Source of the DNA: Nodosilinea sp. PGN35
GTDB taxonomy: Bacteria; Cyanobacteriota; Cyanobacteriia; Phormidesmidales; Phormidesmidaceae
Reading direction: 5' to 3'
Length of the DNA stretch: 34,251 nucleotides
Assembly: GCF_029109325.1 (NCBI RefSeq)
Contig: NZ_JAQKQJ010000011.1
Coordinates: 1-34,251 of the forward strand
Positions 1 through 5,470 of the stretch are shown one piece after another; positions within the stretch are counted from its first letter, which is position 1, and every line of letters begins with the position of its first letter. Both the position numbers and the translations under genes were made by a program. The notes under the pieces were generated by a model, which was not told the DNA's origin, searched no databases, and saw only the letters and a list, made by a program, of their open reading frames with translations.

Positions 1-50
1 TGGTCTCGGGTTAAGTTGCTGGGGTAGTCTTTACTCATCGTCTCACTCCG

Positions 51-497
51 GTGTTGCTGACATCCATCTGCAACCTATACGGAGTGAGCTTTTTTACTCA
101 AGCCCTAACTTTTCAAACACCCTCTAATGCTTCTGATGAGTATCAGGGATTAGGGCAAGTATTAAAAGAGTTGGGCCAATTAGAAGAATCGATTGCATAC
201 TTTGAAAAAGCTCTTGAGATAAGAAGGAATTTTGAGGAATGGCGAAAAGTTGCCGCAACTCTCGTAGAACTCGGAGGAGCCTTAGAGATTCAACAAAATT
301 TAGCAAGAGCCCTAAGTTGTTATATAAGTGCTTTTGCAATAGATTTTGAGTATGGTCGTGAGTTCATTACTATTGATCTTGAAAATTTGGCTCGGCTCTT
401 GAAAAGCCTAGATGAGAAAAGTTTTAAGGAGATTTGGCAAAAAACAACTGGACAAGAATGTCCCCAGGAGGTTTATGGCATTTTAGTAGCTCAATAA
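51..497 (+). CDS. TPR-repeat protein, probably a truncated remnant
   Basis: 148 codons from a GTG at 51; an in-frame stop lies at 12-14, so the frame does not run in from the left edge. Residues about 30-65 and 66-100 read as two tetratricopeptide-like helical pairs (EYQGLGQVLKELGQLEESIA, then LVELGGALEIQQNLARALSC). The tail resembles the C-terminal ends of long cyanobacterial TPR proteins of the NB-ARC/CHAT type. The first about 20 residues do not look like a native TPR N-terminus and there is no clear Shine-Dalgarno, so this is best read as the 3' part of a larger, decayed TPR gene. The DNA is clearly AT-richer than the genes to the right, suggesting a different origin. TPR proteins are protein-interaction scaffolds; no specific role can be assigned. 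It could also be a short native TPR protein. Confidence 0.5.
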   Translation: MLLTSICNLYGVSFFTQALTFQTPSNASDEYQGLGQVLKELGQLEESIAYFEKALEIRRNFEEWRKVAATLVELGGALEIQQNLARALSCYISAFAIDFEYGREFITIDLENLARLLKSLDEKSFKEIWQKTTGQECPQEVYGILVAQ

Positions 498-499
498 AA

Positions 500-694
500 A
501 TGCATGAAATACGTCAAATTCAGACTCAAGCCCCGTCCATTCAAATTGTGTTGGACACGGTGCGAATCAAAGGTAGTGCAGAAATCGGCAATATTGAGCA
601 AGTAAGCAGTCACGGACCCGCAGAGCAGGTGGTTGGTCGTAACCTAGGCGTTGAGGGAGACCTTAAAATGGAAGACATAACTCAAAAAAGTTAA
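500..694 (+). CDS. Small protein of unknown function with an internally repeated motif
   Basis: 64 codons starting at the ATG just after the stop of the TPR remnant; a longer reading from TTG 434 overlaps that gene and is less likely. I do not recognise the family. Two similar segments are visible, GSAEIGNIEQ (residues about 17-26) and GDLKMEDITQ (about 52-61), both fitting G-x-x-[EK]-[IM]-x-[DN]-I-x-Q, joined by a segment with EQVVGRNLGVE. This alternation suggests short beta-strands. Tight linkage to the TPR fragment suggests the two were once a functional pair. The AGGAGG at 466-471 is too far upstream (28 nt) to be a standard ribosome-binding site for this start. Confidence 0.45.
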   Translation: MHEIRQIQTQAPSIQIVLDTVRIKGSAEIGNIEQVSSHGPAEQVVGRNLGVEGDLKMEDITQKS

Positions 695-710
695 GGCTGG
701 TGTCATCCCG

Positions 711-977
711 GTGCAAATCGTCCTTCCCCCTGAACTAGAGCAACTCATCCAACGCCAACTCGCCGCTGGCAAATACCAATCTGCCCTAGAGGTCATCACA
801 GCAGGTATATACCTGCTCGACCAGCAAGACGGCATCTATCAAGGGCGACTCGCCGAACTCCAGCAAGATGCCCAGATCGGCTGGGAAGCAGCCCAGCGCG
901 GAGAACTTGTAGAAGGCCCCACCGCCATGGCCCAGATTAGAGAAAACCTGCGGTCTCGCCACGCCTCCGCCGAATAA
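711..977 (+). CDS. parD: ParD-like antitoxin of a type II toxin-antitoxin pair
   Basis: 88-aa antitoxin starting at GTG. The N-terminus (MQIVLPPELEQLIQRQLAAG, then KYQSALEVITAGIYLL) has the beta-strand/helix/helix pattern of ParD/CopG ribbon-helix-helix proteins that bind operator DNA as dimers. The C-terminal half (residues about 45-88) is the flexible segment that wraps and neutralises the toxin. The stop codon overlaps the toxin start (TAATG at 975-979), the usual coupling for these operons. ParD normally represses its own promoter together with ParE. An 18-bp perfect palindrome lies inside the gene at 800-817. Family assignment rests on residue pattern and on the adjacent toxin. Confidence 0.85.
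   Translation: MQIVLPPELEQLIQRQLAAGKYQSALEVITAGIYLLDQQDGIYQGRLAELQQDAQIGWEAAQRGELVEGPTAMAQIRENLRSRHASAE
800..817. repeat. 18-bp perfect palindrome inside parD
   Basis: AGCAGGTATATACCTGCT is identical to its own reverse complement. It lies in codons about 30-36 of the antitoxin gene. It may be a binding site for a dimeric regulator or a transcript hairpin; it may also be a coincidence of codon choice. Confidence 0.5.
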
Positions 978-1285
978 TGGCCCCTCAGTTTTACCTAACC
1001 CAGCCTGCCATTCAAGACATCGAGGCCATTGCAGACTACATCGCTAGACAGACTGGGCTCCAGCAGGCCGAGCGCTTCCTCTCAAAGCTCGATGCCAAAT
1101 TCGCCAGAATTACCCAATTCCCTAATCTGGGGCGGCCACGCGACGAAATCCTCCCAGAACTGCGCAGCCTCTCAATGGAGAGCTACCTCATTCTCTACAC
1201 CGCAACAGAATCTAGAGTAGACATCTTGCGAGTTGTCAGTGGCTACCGCGATCTAACGAGCTTGTTCACAGACGACGACGAGTGA
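977..1285 (+). CDS. parE: ParE/RelE-superfamily toxin
   Basis: 102-aa toxin whose ATG overlaps the antitoxin stop by one base. The sequence follows the RelE/ParE pattern: an N-terminal strand (FYLTQPAIQDIEAIADYIAR), two helices, LGRPRDEILPELRSL, then strands ESYLILYTA and VDILRVVSGYRDL. ParE toxins act on DNA gyrase, while RelE toxins cleave mRNA at the ribosome; the partner being ParD-like and the absence of an obvious RelE catalytic set favour ParE. It sits at the left of an apparent integrative element, where such a pair could promote retention. The protein ends in an acidic tail (DDDE). Confidence 0.9.
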   Translation: MAPQFYLTQPAIQDIEAIADYIARQTGLQQAERFLSKLDAKFARITQFPNLGRPRDEILPELRSLSMESYLILYTATESRVDILRVVSGYRDLTSLFTDDDE

Positions 1286-1293
1286 TCGATTTT

Positions 1294-1518
1294 CGGTAGA
1301 TACGGTAGACGCCCGGTAGACAGAGTGTCTACCGGGCAAAAGCCTTTATCCACAATCTCTTCAGCCATTTCGGTAGACAGTAGACACTTTCCTAGCAATT
1401 CCCCATTGGCAAACCCTGTCTACTTGTCTACCGTTTCGCTATAACCCTTGCCCATCAACACTTTCAGCGGTAGACACCCCGTCTACCGTTTCCTCAAATC
1501 TGTCTACCGTGTCTACCG
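1294..1518. repeat. Iteron-like array of GTCTACCG / CGGTAGAC octamers
   Basis: Nine perfect copies occur in 225 bp: CGGTAGAC at 1303, 1314, 1371 and 1468, and the complement GTCTACCG at 1327, 1426, 1481, 1502 and 1511. Near-copies are at 1294, 1378 and 1418. Two pairs form inverted repeats with exactly 5-nt spacers (1314-1334 and 1468-1488), and 1502/1511 are direct repeats 9 bp apart. A further perfect copy lies at 3713-3720 near the 5' end of the replication gene. The array spans the spacer after parE and the last about 80 bases of that gene, where it encodes a Thr-Val-Asp-rich tail. Density, orientation and position fit binding sites for a replication initiator or regulator. Confidence 0.75.
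1311..1337. repeat. 11-bp perfect inverted repeat with 5-nt loop
   Basis: GCCCGGTAGAC at 1311-1321 is mirrored by GTCTACCGGGC at 1327-1337 around AGAGT. It is the strongest hairpin of the octamer array and lies 25 bp after the parE stop. There is no T-run on either side, so it is not a standard intrinsic terminator. Confidence 0.6.
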
Positions 1519-3844
1519 TTGCCCGCCACTGCAGCCGATTCCCCATCCCCTGGGTTTCCCCATACCCCATCGCCTCTAGCTCCAAGAAATGAGCCCGAAT
1601 CACCTCCACCCCCGCCTTCCGTAAACTGCGCTCATAGTTCCGCACATCCTTTGCCCGCAGCCAGCCCCGCACCCGCGACAGCTGAATCAGCTTCGTATAG
1701 ACCGGCTCCAGCGCCCCATCTACCGTGTTCCCATCCGCATAGAGCAGCTTCACCTGACCAATGAACCAGCGTCCCAGCTTAATCACCGCCTGCATCTGGC
1801 CCACATCCACCGCATTATTCGGCAAACGCCCCTCCACCGCTGCATTCAGGCAATGCAGAATCAGCGCCAGCCGCCCCGTGTAGCCCTGCATCTTGGAATA
1901 CACCGCCTGCAAGCCTGGGTGCGTCTCCGTCACCCGCAGCTGATCCAACTGGTCATACCAATCCGCAAATAATGCCTTAGCCTCAGGGCTCAGCCGGTAA
2001 CACTGGGCCGTCAACCTCTCCAGCTGTTGGTAGAGACTATAGAGCCGCTCCGACACGTCATGGCGCACCGTCCGCCGAGGAAACGGCGCAGGCTTCAGGG
2101 GCAGCAGACACCACAAAAACCTGGCCCACTGGCCACTGGCATCCGAGCAATCCCCCATCATCTCCCGCAGAATATCGGGCTGAATCGTCCCCGTCAGGCT
2201 CAGACTGGTGCGCGGTAGGCTGATGCGCAAACCGCTGGCCCGATCCACCTTTAGCCCCGAGCCATCAAAGGCGGTCAGTAGCGACTCCTTATCGTTACCC
2301 CGACCATTGCGGTACTGGTTCTGCCCCTTAAATAAGCCCGCCAGCTCATCCGGCGTCACCAAAATGCCCCGCTCTGGTTGCTGGGACTGGATGCGGGCGA
2401 TCGCCTCCCGTGTCGCATCCGAGGTGTGATACTCCCGTGGCATTGGCTTCCTCGGGCGAATGCCCCTATCCTCAGCCCTAGTCTGCTCCCAATCCCGCAG
2501 GTCAACCTCATACTCCGAGGCAGCATACTCATACTCCTGATCCGCCTCCGCCTGAAGCAGTGAAAGCGGCCCCAGAATCTGCCGCTGAATTGGGCTCTTC
2601 TTACTGCCCGAGGGTGCCACCAGCCCCGTAAATACAATCGGCGGCACCGAGAACCCCATCCCGGCATCAATCTCTAGCTCCGTACCCACCCGCAGCAATG
2701 ACGCCGCCACCGGCAGCAGCGTCACCAGCATCGCCGCTGGCGTCGCCCCAATCCAGTCAGCAATTTGCTCTAGGGGTTCTGCCAGGTCGGCATGGAGATA
2801 CTCCCCCAGGCACAGCTGGTAGTCGCCAATTTTGAGCAGCTGGTGAATCTCAGCTCGGCGATCGTCCCGTTCCTCAGTCTGCTCCAGCTCCGCCTGCACC
2901 AGGGTGACCAGGTTACCAATATCCCTGGCTGATATCCCCGTCTCCTGGTGCCATTGCACTACCTGCGCCGCCAGAGCCAGTTCGGTGGGGCTGGTGACTA
3001 GATAGGTGCGAATCTGGTCTTGCAAGGCCTGCACCGACAGTCGCTCGGAGCTTTGAGTAGAGCTGACCTCCAGCTGCCGTCGGTCTTGCACCGCCGCTCG
3101 AATCTGCTCCGCTGTAGCCCCGTCATGAATCCAATCTGCCACGTCCAGCCCGCCATGCTTCGGCAGGTTGTGCCAGCGCAGGCTATCCGGGTAGGGGTAG
3201 CACCACTGGGCCGAGGGAAAGTCCTGGGCGACTTCTTCCATGTGGGCAATGCCGACCTGGTCGCGATCGGGGCACAGCACCAACTGGGCCGTCTGCAAAT
3301 CCTCAGCGTAATCGCCATAGCTGCGGTACTTCTTCGAGCCCCCCAGGGTAGTGGTCGAGGGAATGCCGATCGCCCACAGGGCATCGGCGCAGCCTTCTCC
3401 CTCCACCATCCAGATAGGTTGACCGATGGATATGGCATTCTGAACATCCCGGTAGCGGTAGATCGGCACCTGGGCTCTAATCTCAGGGGTCAGACCCTTG
3501 GCCCACTGCTGCCCGTTCCAGTGGTACTGCACAAAAAACTTTGCACCGTTGCCCCGATCTACCCGCATCACCTTTACCAACGGTTGCCCGGCCCGGCTGG
3601 GATAGAAGTAATCCTGCCGCTGCTGGGGGCGAACCGACTTCTCGGGAGAGGCGGTGGCTGCAAAGTATTGCCCCCACATGCCATCGGCTGTCGCGCCTCG
3701 GTAAACGTAGCCGTCTACCGCCCCATCCCGGTCTACATGGGTGTGGCAGAACACCACCTCCTCATTCCAGCGGCAGTCTTGGTCTTTAGTGCGTCCACAA
3801 ATAGGACAGGGGCGCGATCGCCCTGAGTAAACATACTGTGCCAT
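1439..3844 (-). CDS. Zinc-ribbon/TOPRIM/DUF3987 replication protein (primase-helicase-like)
   Basis: 801 aa. Residues 13-36 form a zinc ribbon (CPIC, then C24 and CHTH at 33-36) as in DnaG-type primases. Residues about 143-200 are a TOPRIM-like domain with VEGEGCADAL (147-156) and the acidic CPDRDQVG (191-198), which would bind the metal for primer synthesis or DNA cleavage. From about 345 on is a DUF3987 helicase-like domain with an altered P-loop (APSGSKKS, 410-417), TPDELAGLF and SLSLTGTIQPDIL. This architecture is frequent in phages, satellites, plasmids and integrated elements of cyanobacteria and is inferred to start replication of the element. The start is supported by AGGAG 6 nt upstream. 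The last about 30 residues are low-complexity (TVDTVDRF, ETVDGVST) because they are encoded by the octamer array. Confidence 0.85.
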   Translation of the reverse strand: MAQYVYSGRSRPCPICGRTKDQDCRWNEEVVFCHTHVDRDGAVDGYVYRGATADGMWGQYFAATASPEKSVRPQQRQDYFYPSRAGQPLVKVMRVDRGNGAKFFVQYHWNGQQWAKGLTPEIRAQVPIYRYRDVQNAISIGQPIWMVEGEGCADALWAIGIPSTTTLGGSKKYRSYGDYAEDLQTAQLVLCPDRDQVGIAHMEEVAQDFPSAQWCYPYPDSLRWHNLPKHGGLDVADWIHDGATAEQIRAAVQDRRQLEVSSTQSSERLSVQALQDQIRTYLVTSPTELALAAQVVQWHQETGISARDIGNLVTLVQAELEQTEERDDRRAEIHQLLKIGDYQLCLGEYLHADLAEPLEQIADWIGATPAAMLVTLLPVAASLLRVGTELEIDAGMGFSVPPIVFTGLVAPSGSKKSPIQRQILGPLSLLQAEADQEYEYAASEYEVDLRDWEQTRAEDRGIRPRKPMPREYHTSDATREAIARIQSQQPERGILVTPDELAGLFKGQNQYRNGRGNDKESLLTAFDGSGLKVDRASGLRISLPRTSLSLTGTIQPDILREMMGDCSDASGQWARFLWCLLPLKPAPFPRRTVRHDVSERLYSLYQQLERLTAQCYRLSPEAKALFADWYDQLDQLRVTETHPGLQAVYSKMQGYTGRLALILHCLNAAVEGRLPNNAVDVGQMQAVIKLGRWFIGQVKLLYADGNTVDGALEPVYTKLIQLSRVRGWLRAKDVRNYERSLRKAGVEVIRAHFLELEAMGYGETQGMGNRLQWRATVDTVDRFEETVDGVSTAESVDGQGL

Positions 3845-3849
3845 GGTTA

Positions 3850-3867
3850 GCTCCTGAGGTTAGGAGC
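3850..3867 (-). promoter_or_regulatory. Hairpin sequestering the Shine-Dalgarno of the replication gene
   Basis: In the transcript GCTCCT pairs with AGGAGC across a 6-nt loop; the downstream arm contains the AGGAG that serves the ATG at 3844. If it forms, it would limit translation. It lies almost at the predicted 5' end of the mRNA. Confidence 0.45.
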
Positions 3868-3876
3868 CGGGCCACC

Positions 3877-3905
3877 ATAATTAACCTGCTACCGGGCTCA
3901 GTCAA
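3877..3905 (-). promoter_or_regulatory. Predicted sigma-70-type promoter of the replication gene
   Basis: On the minus strand TTGACT (3905-3900) is followed after 17 nt by AATTAT (3882-3877); five and four of six consensus bases match. Transcription would start near 3870, giving a leader of about 26 nt that consists mostly of the Shine-Dalgarno hairpin. Confidence 0.4.
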
Positions 3906-3928
3906 TTGCCCAATCAGCTTCGTAGTCT

Positions 3929-3956
3929 TGGACATTGCCCATGACTTTGCTATAGT
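3929..3956 (+). promoter_or_regulatory. Predicted sigma-70-type promoter in the spacer
   Basis: TGGACA (3929-3934), 16-nt spacer, TATAGT (3951-3956); five of six consensus bases in each box. It points right, away from the replication gene, with a start near 3963. Confidence 0.4.
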
Positions 3957-3984
3957 TGGAAGCACGTGTTTCAGTAGCAGGGTA

Positions 3985-4080
3985 ATGAGTGAAGCGGTTC
4001 TGACCAACCACTTCAAGGTGTTGATTAACCCGGCTGTGAAAAATCAAAAAAAGAAACTCGACACCCTGGCTAGCAAGTAG
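3985..4080 (+). CDS. Possible 31-aa small protein (or small RNA)
   Basis: An ATG 22 nt after the predicted transcription start opens a 31-codon frame (MSEAVLTNHFKVLINPAVKN, then a lysine-rich QKKKLDTLASK) whose stop codon falls inside a terminator-like hairpin. The product would be basic and soluble. The AGGG 2 nt before the ATG is too close for a good ribosome-binding site, which weakens the coding case. The frame stays open upstream to 3838 across the start of the opposite gene, but that extension looks fortuitous. The same interval could instead specify a small RNA of about 130 nt. It occupies the otherwise empty 316-bp gap (3845-4160) between the replication gene and the AlpA-like gene. 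I do not recognise homologues. Confidence 0.25.
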   Translation: MSEAVLTNHFKVLINPAVKNQKKKLDTLASK

Positions 4081-4093
4081 TTGGGGTGTTTTT
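4061..4093 (+). terminator. Weak intrinsic-terminator-like hairpin
   Basis: ACACCC (4061-4066) pairs with GGGTGT (4084-4089) and runs directly into TTTTT (4089-4093). The loop is long (17 nt), so stability is modest. It would end the rightward transcript from the promoter at 3929-3956. Confidence 0.35.
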
Positions 4094-4160
4094 CAATCAA
4101 GCTTCAGATCAAGAAATGAGGGTAGAAAGCTATCAACAACTTGATTAAACTCTGACAGCT

Positions 4161-4457
4161 CTATTTGCTAGTTTTCCGCTTCGGCAGCTTATTTCGAGTA
4201 CTGGGCTGTGATGGCTTTTTCCGATTGCTCAACAAGCTGGCCTGGTAAATTCTGATAGCTCGCTGGTGAGCAACTGGATCATGGCGGTTGTGCAGCCAGT
4301 CTTGCATCAGCTCCAGATTGTAGCGAATGCAGCGACTGTTAATGCGCACCCAATGAATGCCCTCGATCAGCACCCCCTGCAACCGATAACGCTTCAGTGT
4401 CGTATCGCTGAGCTTGAGGTATTGGGTAGCCTCCCGCTTGCTGATGAATTGGGCCAT
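4161..4457 (-). CDS. AlpA/excisionase-like HTH DNA-binding protein
   Basis: 98 aa. Residues 1-55 match the winged HTH of AlpA/Xis proteins: FISKREATQYLKLSDTTLKR (recognition helix), then a wing-like GVLIEGIHWVRI and an RYNLELMQDWL helix. The C-terminal 30 residues are Lys/Arg/Ser-rich (KKPSQPSTRNKLPKRKTSK), consistent with DNA binding. Such proteins help excisive recombination or activate integrase expression; with an integrase about 1.7 kb away in the same element, a directionality role is likely. The ATG has a GAGGAAG-type ribosome-binding site. Its first about 39 codons overlap, in another frame, the tail of the Ner-like gene upstream. It may share the Ner-like gene's transcript. Confidence 0.7.
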   Translation of the reverse strand: MAQFISKREATQYLKLSDTTLKRYRLQGVLIEGIHWVRINSRCIRYNLELMQDWLHNRHDPVAHQRAIRIYQASLLSNRKKPSQPSTRNKLPKRKTSK

Positions 4458-4665
4458 GATTTACTCTTCCTCGCTTATATCGCTGGGGCCAAATCTCATG
4501 GGGAGGCAGGCCAAGTTTGCTCGCCACCACTTGCTCGATACGGCGCGATCGCTGTCGAGTCAAGGCATGGGAGACTGCCGAGGTGCCAATATTCAGTTCT
4601 TTCGCAATGCTGGTCAGAGTCCAGCCCTGCTTGCGTAGAGCTGCTTTAATGTCTTCTACATGCAT
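4339..4665 (-). CDS. Ner/Nlp-family HTH regulator
   Basis: 108 aa. Residues 3-65 closely follow the Ner (Mu-like phage negative regulator) and Nlp/SfsB family: IKAALRKQGWTLTSIAKELN, TSAVSHAL, then VASKLGLPPHEIWPQRY. Typical members are about 70-75 aa. Here residues about 70-108 are an out-of-frame reading of the AlpA-like gene, so the tail is probably not conserved; a one-base shift at the GTAA near 4461 would close the frame at the usual length. It is divergent from the S24 repressor with a 97-bp control region between, as in phage lysis-lysogeny switches, where Ner turns down transcription of the repressor and early genes. Confidence 0.75.
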   Translation of the reverse strand: MHVEDIKAALRKQGWTLTSIAKELNIGTSAVSHALTRQRSRRIEQVVASKLGLPPHEIWPQRYKRGRVNHGPIHQQAGGYPIPQAQRYDTEALSVAGGADRGHSLGAH

Positions 4666-4681
4666 AGAATTGTCTTAGCTC

Positions 4682-4697
4682 CATCAATATATCGATG
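4682..4697. promoter_or_regulatory. Operator candidate: 16-bp near-perfect palindrome
   Basis: CATCAATATATCGATG differs from perfect symmetry at one base pair. It lies about 17 bp before the Ner-like gene and just downstream of a possible minus-strand promoter (TTGACA at 4726-4721, TAGCTT at 4703-4698), where a bound repressor would block initiation. Confidence 0.45.
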
Positions 4698-4711
4698 AAG
4701 CTAGCAACAAA

Positions 4712-4751
4712 TAAATTGCATGTCAAGTGTTATAATTTGCATCTGCAATTA
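4712..4751. promoter_or_regulatory. Operator candidate: three TAAWTTGCA half-sites over the repressor promoter
   Basis: TAAATTGCA (4712-4720) and TAATTTGCA (4733-4741) are direct repeats exactly 21 bp apart; TGCAATTA (4744-4751) is the inverted partner of the second. TATAAT at 4731-4736, the likely -10 box of the repressor gene, overlaps them. This fits binding by the repressor or the Ner-like protein and autoregulation. Confidence 0.45.
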
Positions 4752-4762
4752 ATGTAACCCTT

Positions 4763-5413
4763 ATGACTAATCCATTACCTGATGAGGCGCAGGCGGATGC
4801 CAAGGATGTTGATCAGTTTCCAGTCCGTTTAAAGCAGGCGGTTGGAGACAAGAGCGTAAGAGGCTTTGCCAGAGACTGCGGCTTTTCTGACACTGTGCTC
4901 CGCCAATATCTTAATGGTCAAAGCGAACCCACCCGACCGGCGCTGCTCGCTATAGCCCGCACGGCCAATATCAGCGTAGAGTGGCTGGCAACTGGACAGT
5001 CTAGGACGGCTCCTCATGACTCACCTCAAGTGTTAGCTGAGAAGTACATTCAGAAGGATCCGCTGGCCTTTGAGACGGCTTGGCTACGGACAGAGTTCCC
5101 TGATTCGTTTGAGCACCTGATGCTGACCCAGGTGGCCGATGACAGTATGGAGCCAACCCTGCCGGTAGGAGCGCTGGTGCTGGTAGATACTACAGACCGA
5201 GATCTGGAGGCGGTGACCCATGGCATCTATCTACTCAAGCTGGATGACCGAATTTTGGTTAAACGCCTGCAATATGTTGCGGAGAAGACGATTCGAGTTC
5301 TGAGTGATAATGCAGCTTATGAAGCTTTCTCCCTCGTCTTGCCGAGCCAAGCCAGTGGATTAAGCCTTATGGGTAGGGTTATTTGGGTTAGCCACAAATT
5401 ACATCTCGTATGA
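4763..5413 (+). CDS. XRE-S24 (CI/LexA-like) repressor of the element
   Basis: 216 aa. Residues about 20-78 form an HTH (VRLKQAVG, SVRGFARDCGFSDTVLRQYL, ARTANISVEWLATG). Residues about 118-210 are an S24 peptidase-like domain with the catalytic Ser128 in DDSMEPTL and Lys167 in DDRILVKRLQ, the dyad of LexA, UmuD and CI. No Ala-Gly or Cys-Gly dipeptide is present in the linker (80-117), where LexA/CI cut themselves. The linker FETAWLRTEF is like that of phage repressors relieved by a partner protein rather than by RecA. The start is the only ATG giving a full domain; a TATAAT lies about 30 bp upstream. It faces the Ner-like gene and is convergent with the 225-aa gene. Inferred role: maintain the integrated state. 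Confidence 0.85.
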   Translation: MTNPLPDEAQADAKDVDQFPVRLKQAVGDKSVRGFARDCGFSDTVLRQYLNGQSEPTRPALLAIARTANISVEWLATGQSRTAPHDSPQVLAEKYIQKDPLAFETAWLRTEFPDSFEHLMLTQVADDSMEPTLPVGALVLVDTTDRDLEAVTHGIYLLKLDDRILVKRLQYVAEKTIRVLSDNAAYEAFSLVLPSQASGLSLMGRVIWVSHKLHLV

Positions 5414-5470
5414 CCTTTGTGAGGATTGGCATTTACTTGCTGATGCCTGTCAGGCTGGATATTATTCCTT

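Noticed and set aside
1294..1518. CRISPR-like array
   Set aside because: Repeat units are 8 bp, in both orientations, with irregular spacing and no cas genes; this does not fit CRISPR.
3020..3826. Long open frame antisense to the replication gene (268 codons)
   Set aside because: It mirrors the codon pattern of the real gene on the opposite strand in GC-rich DNA and has no domain features.
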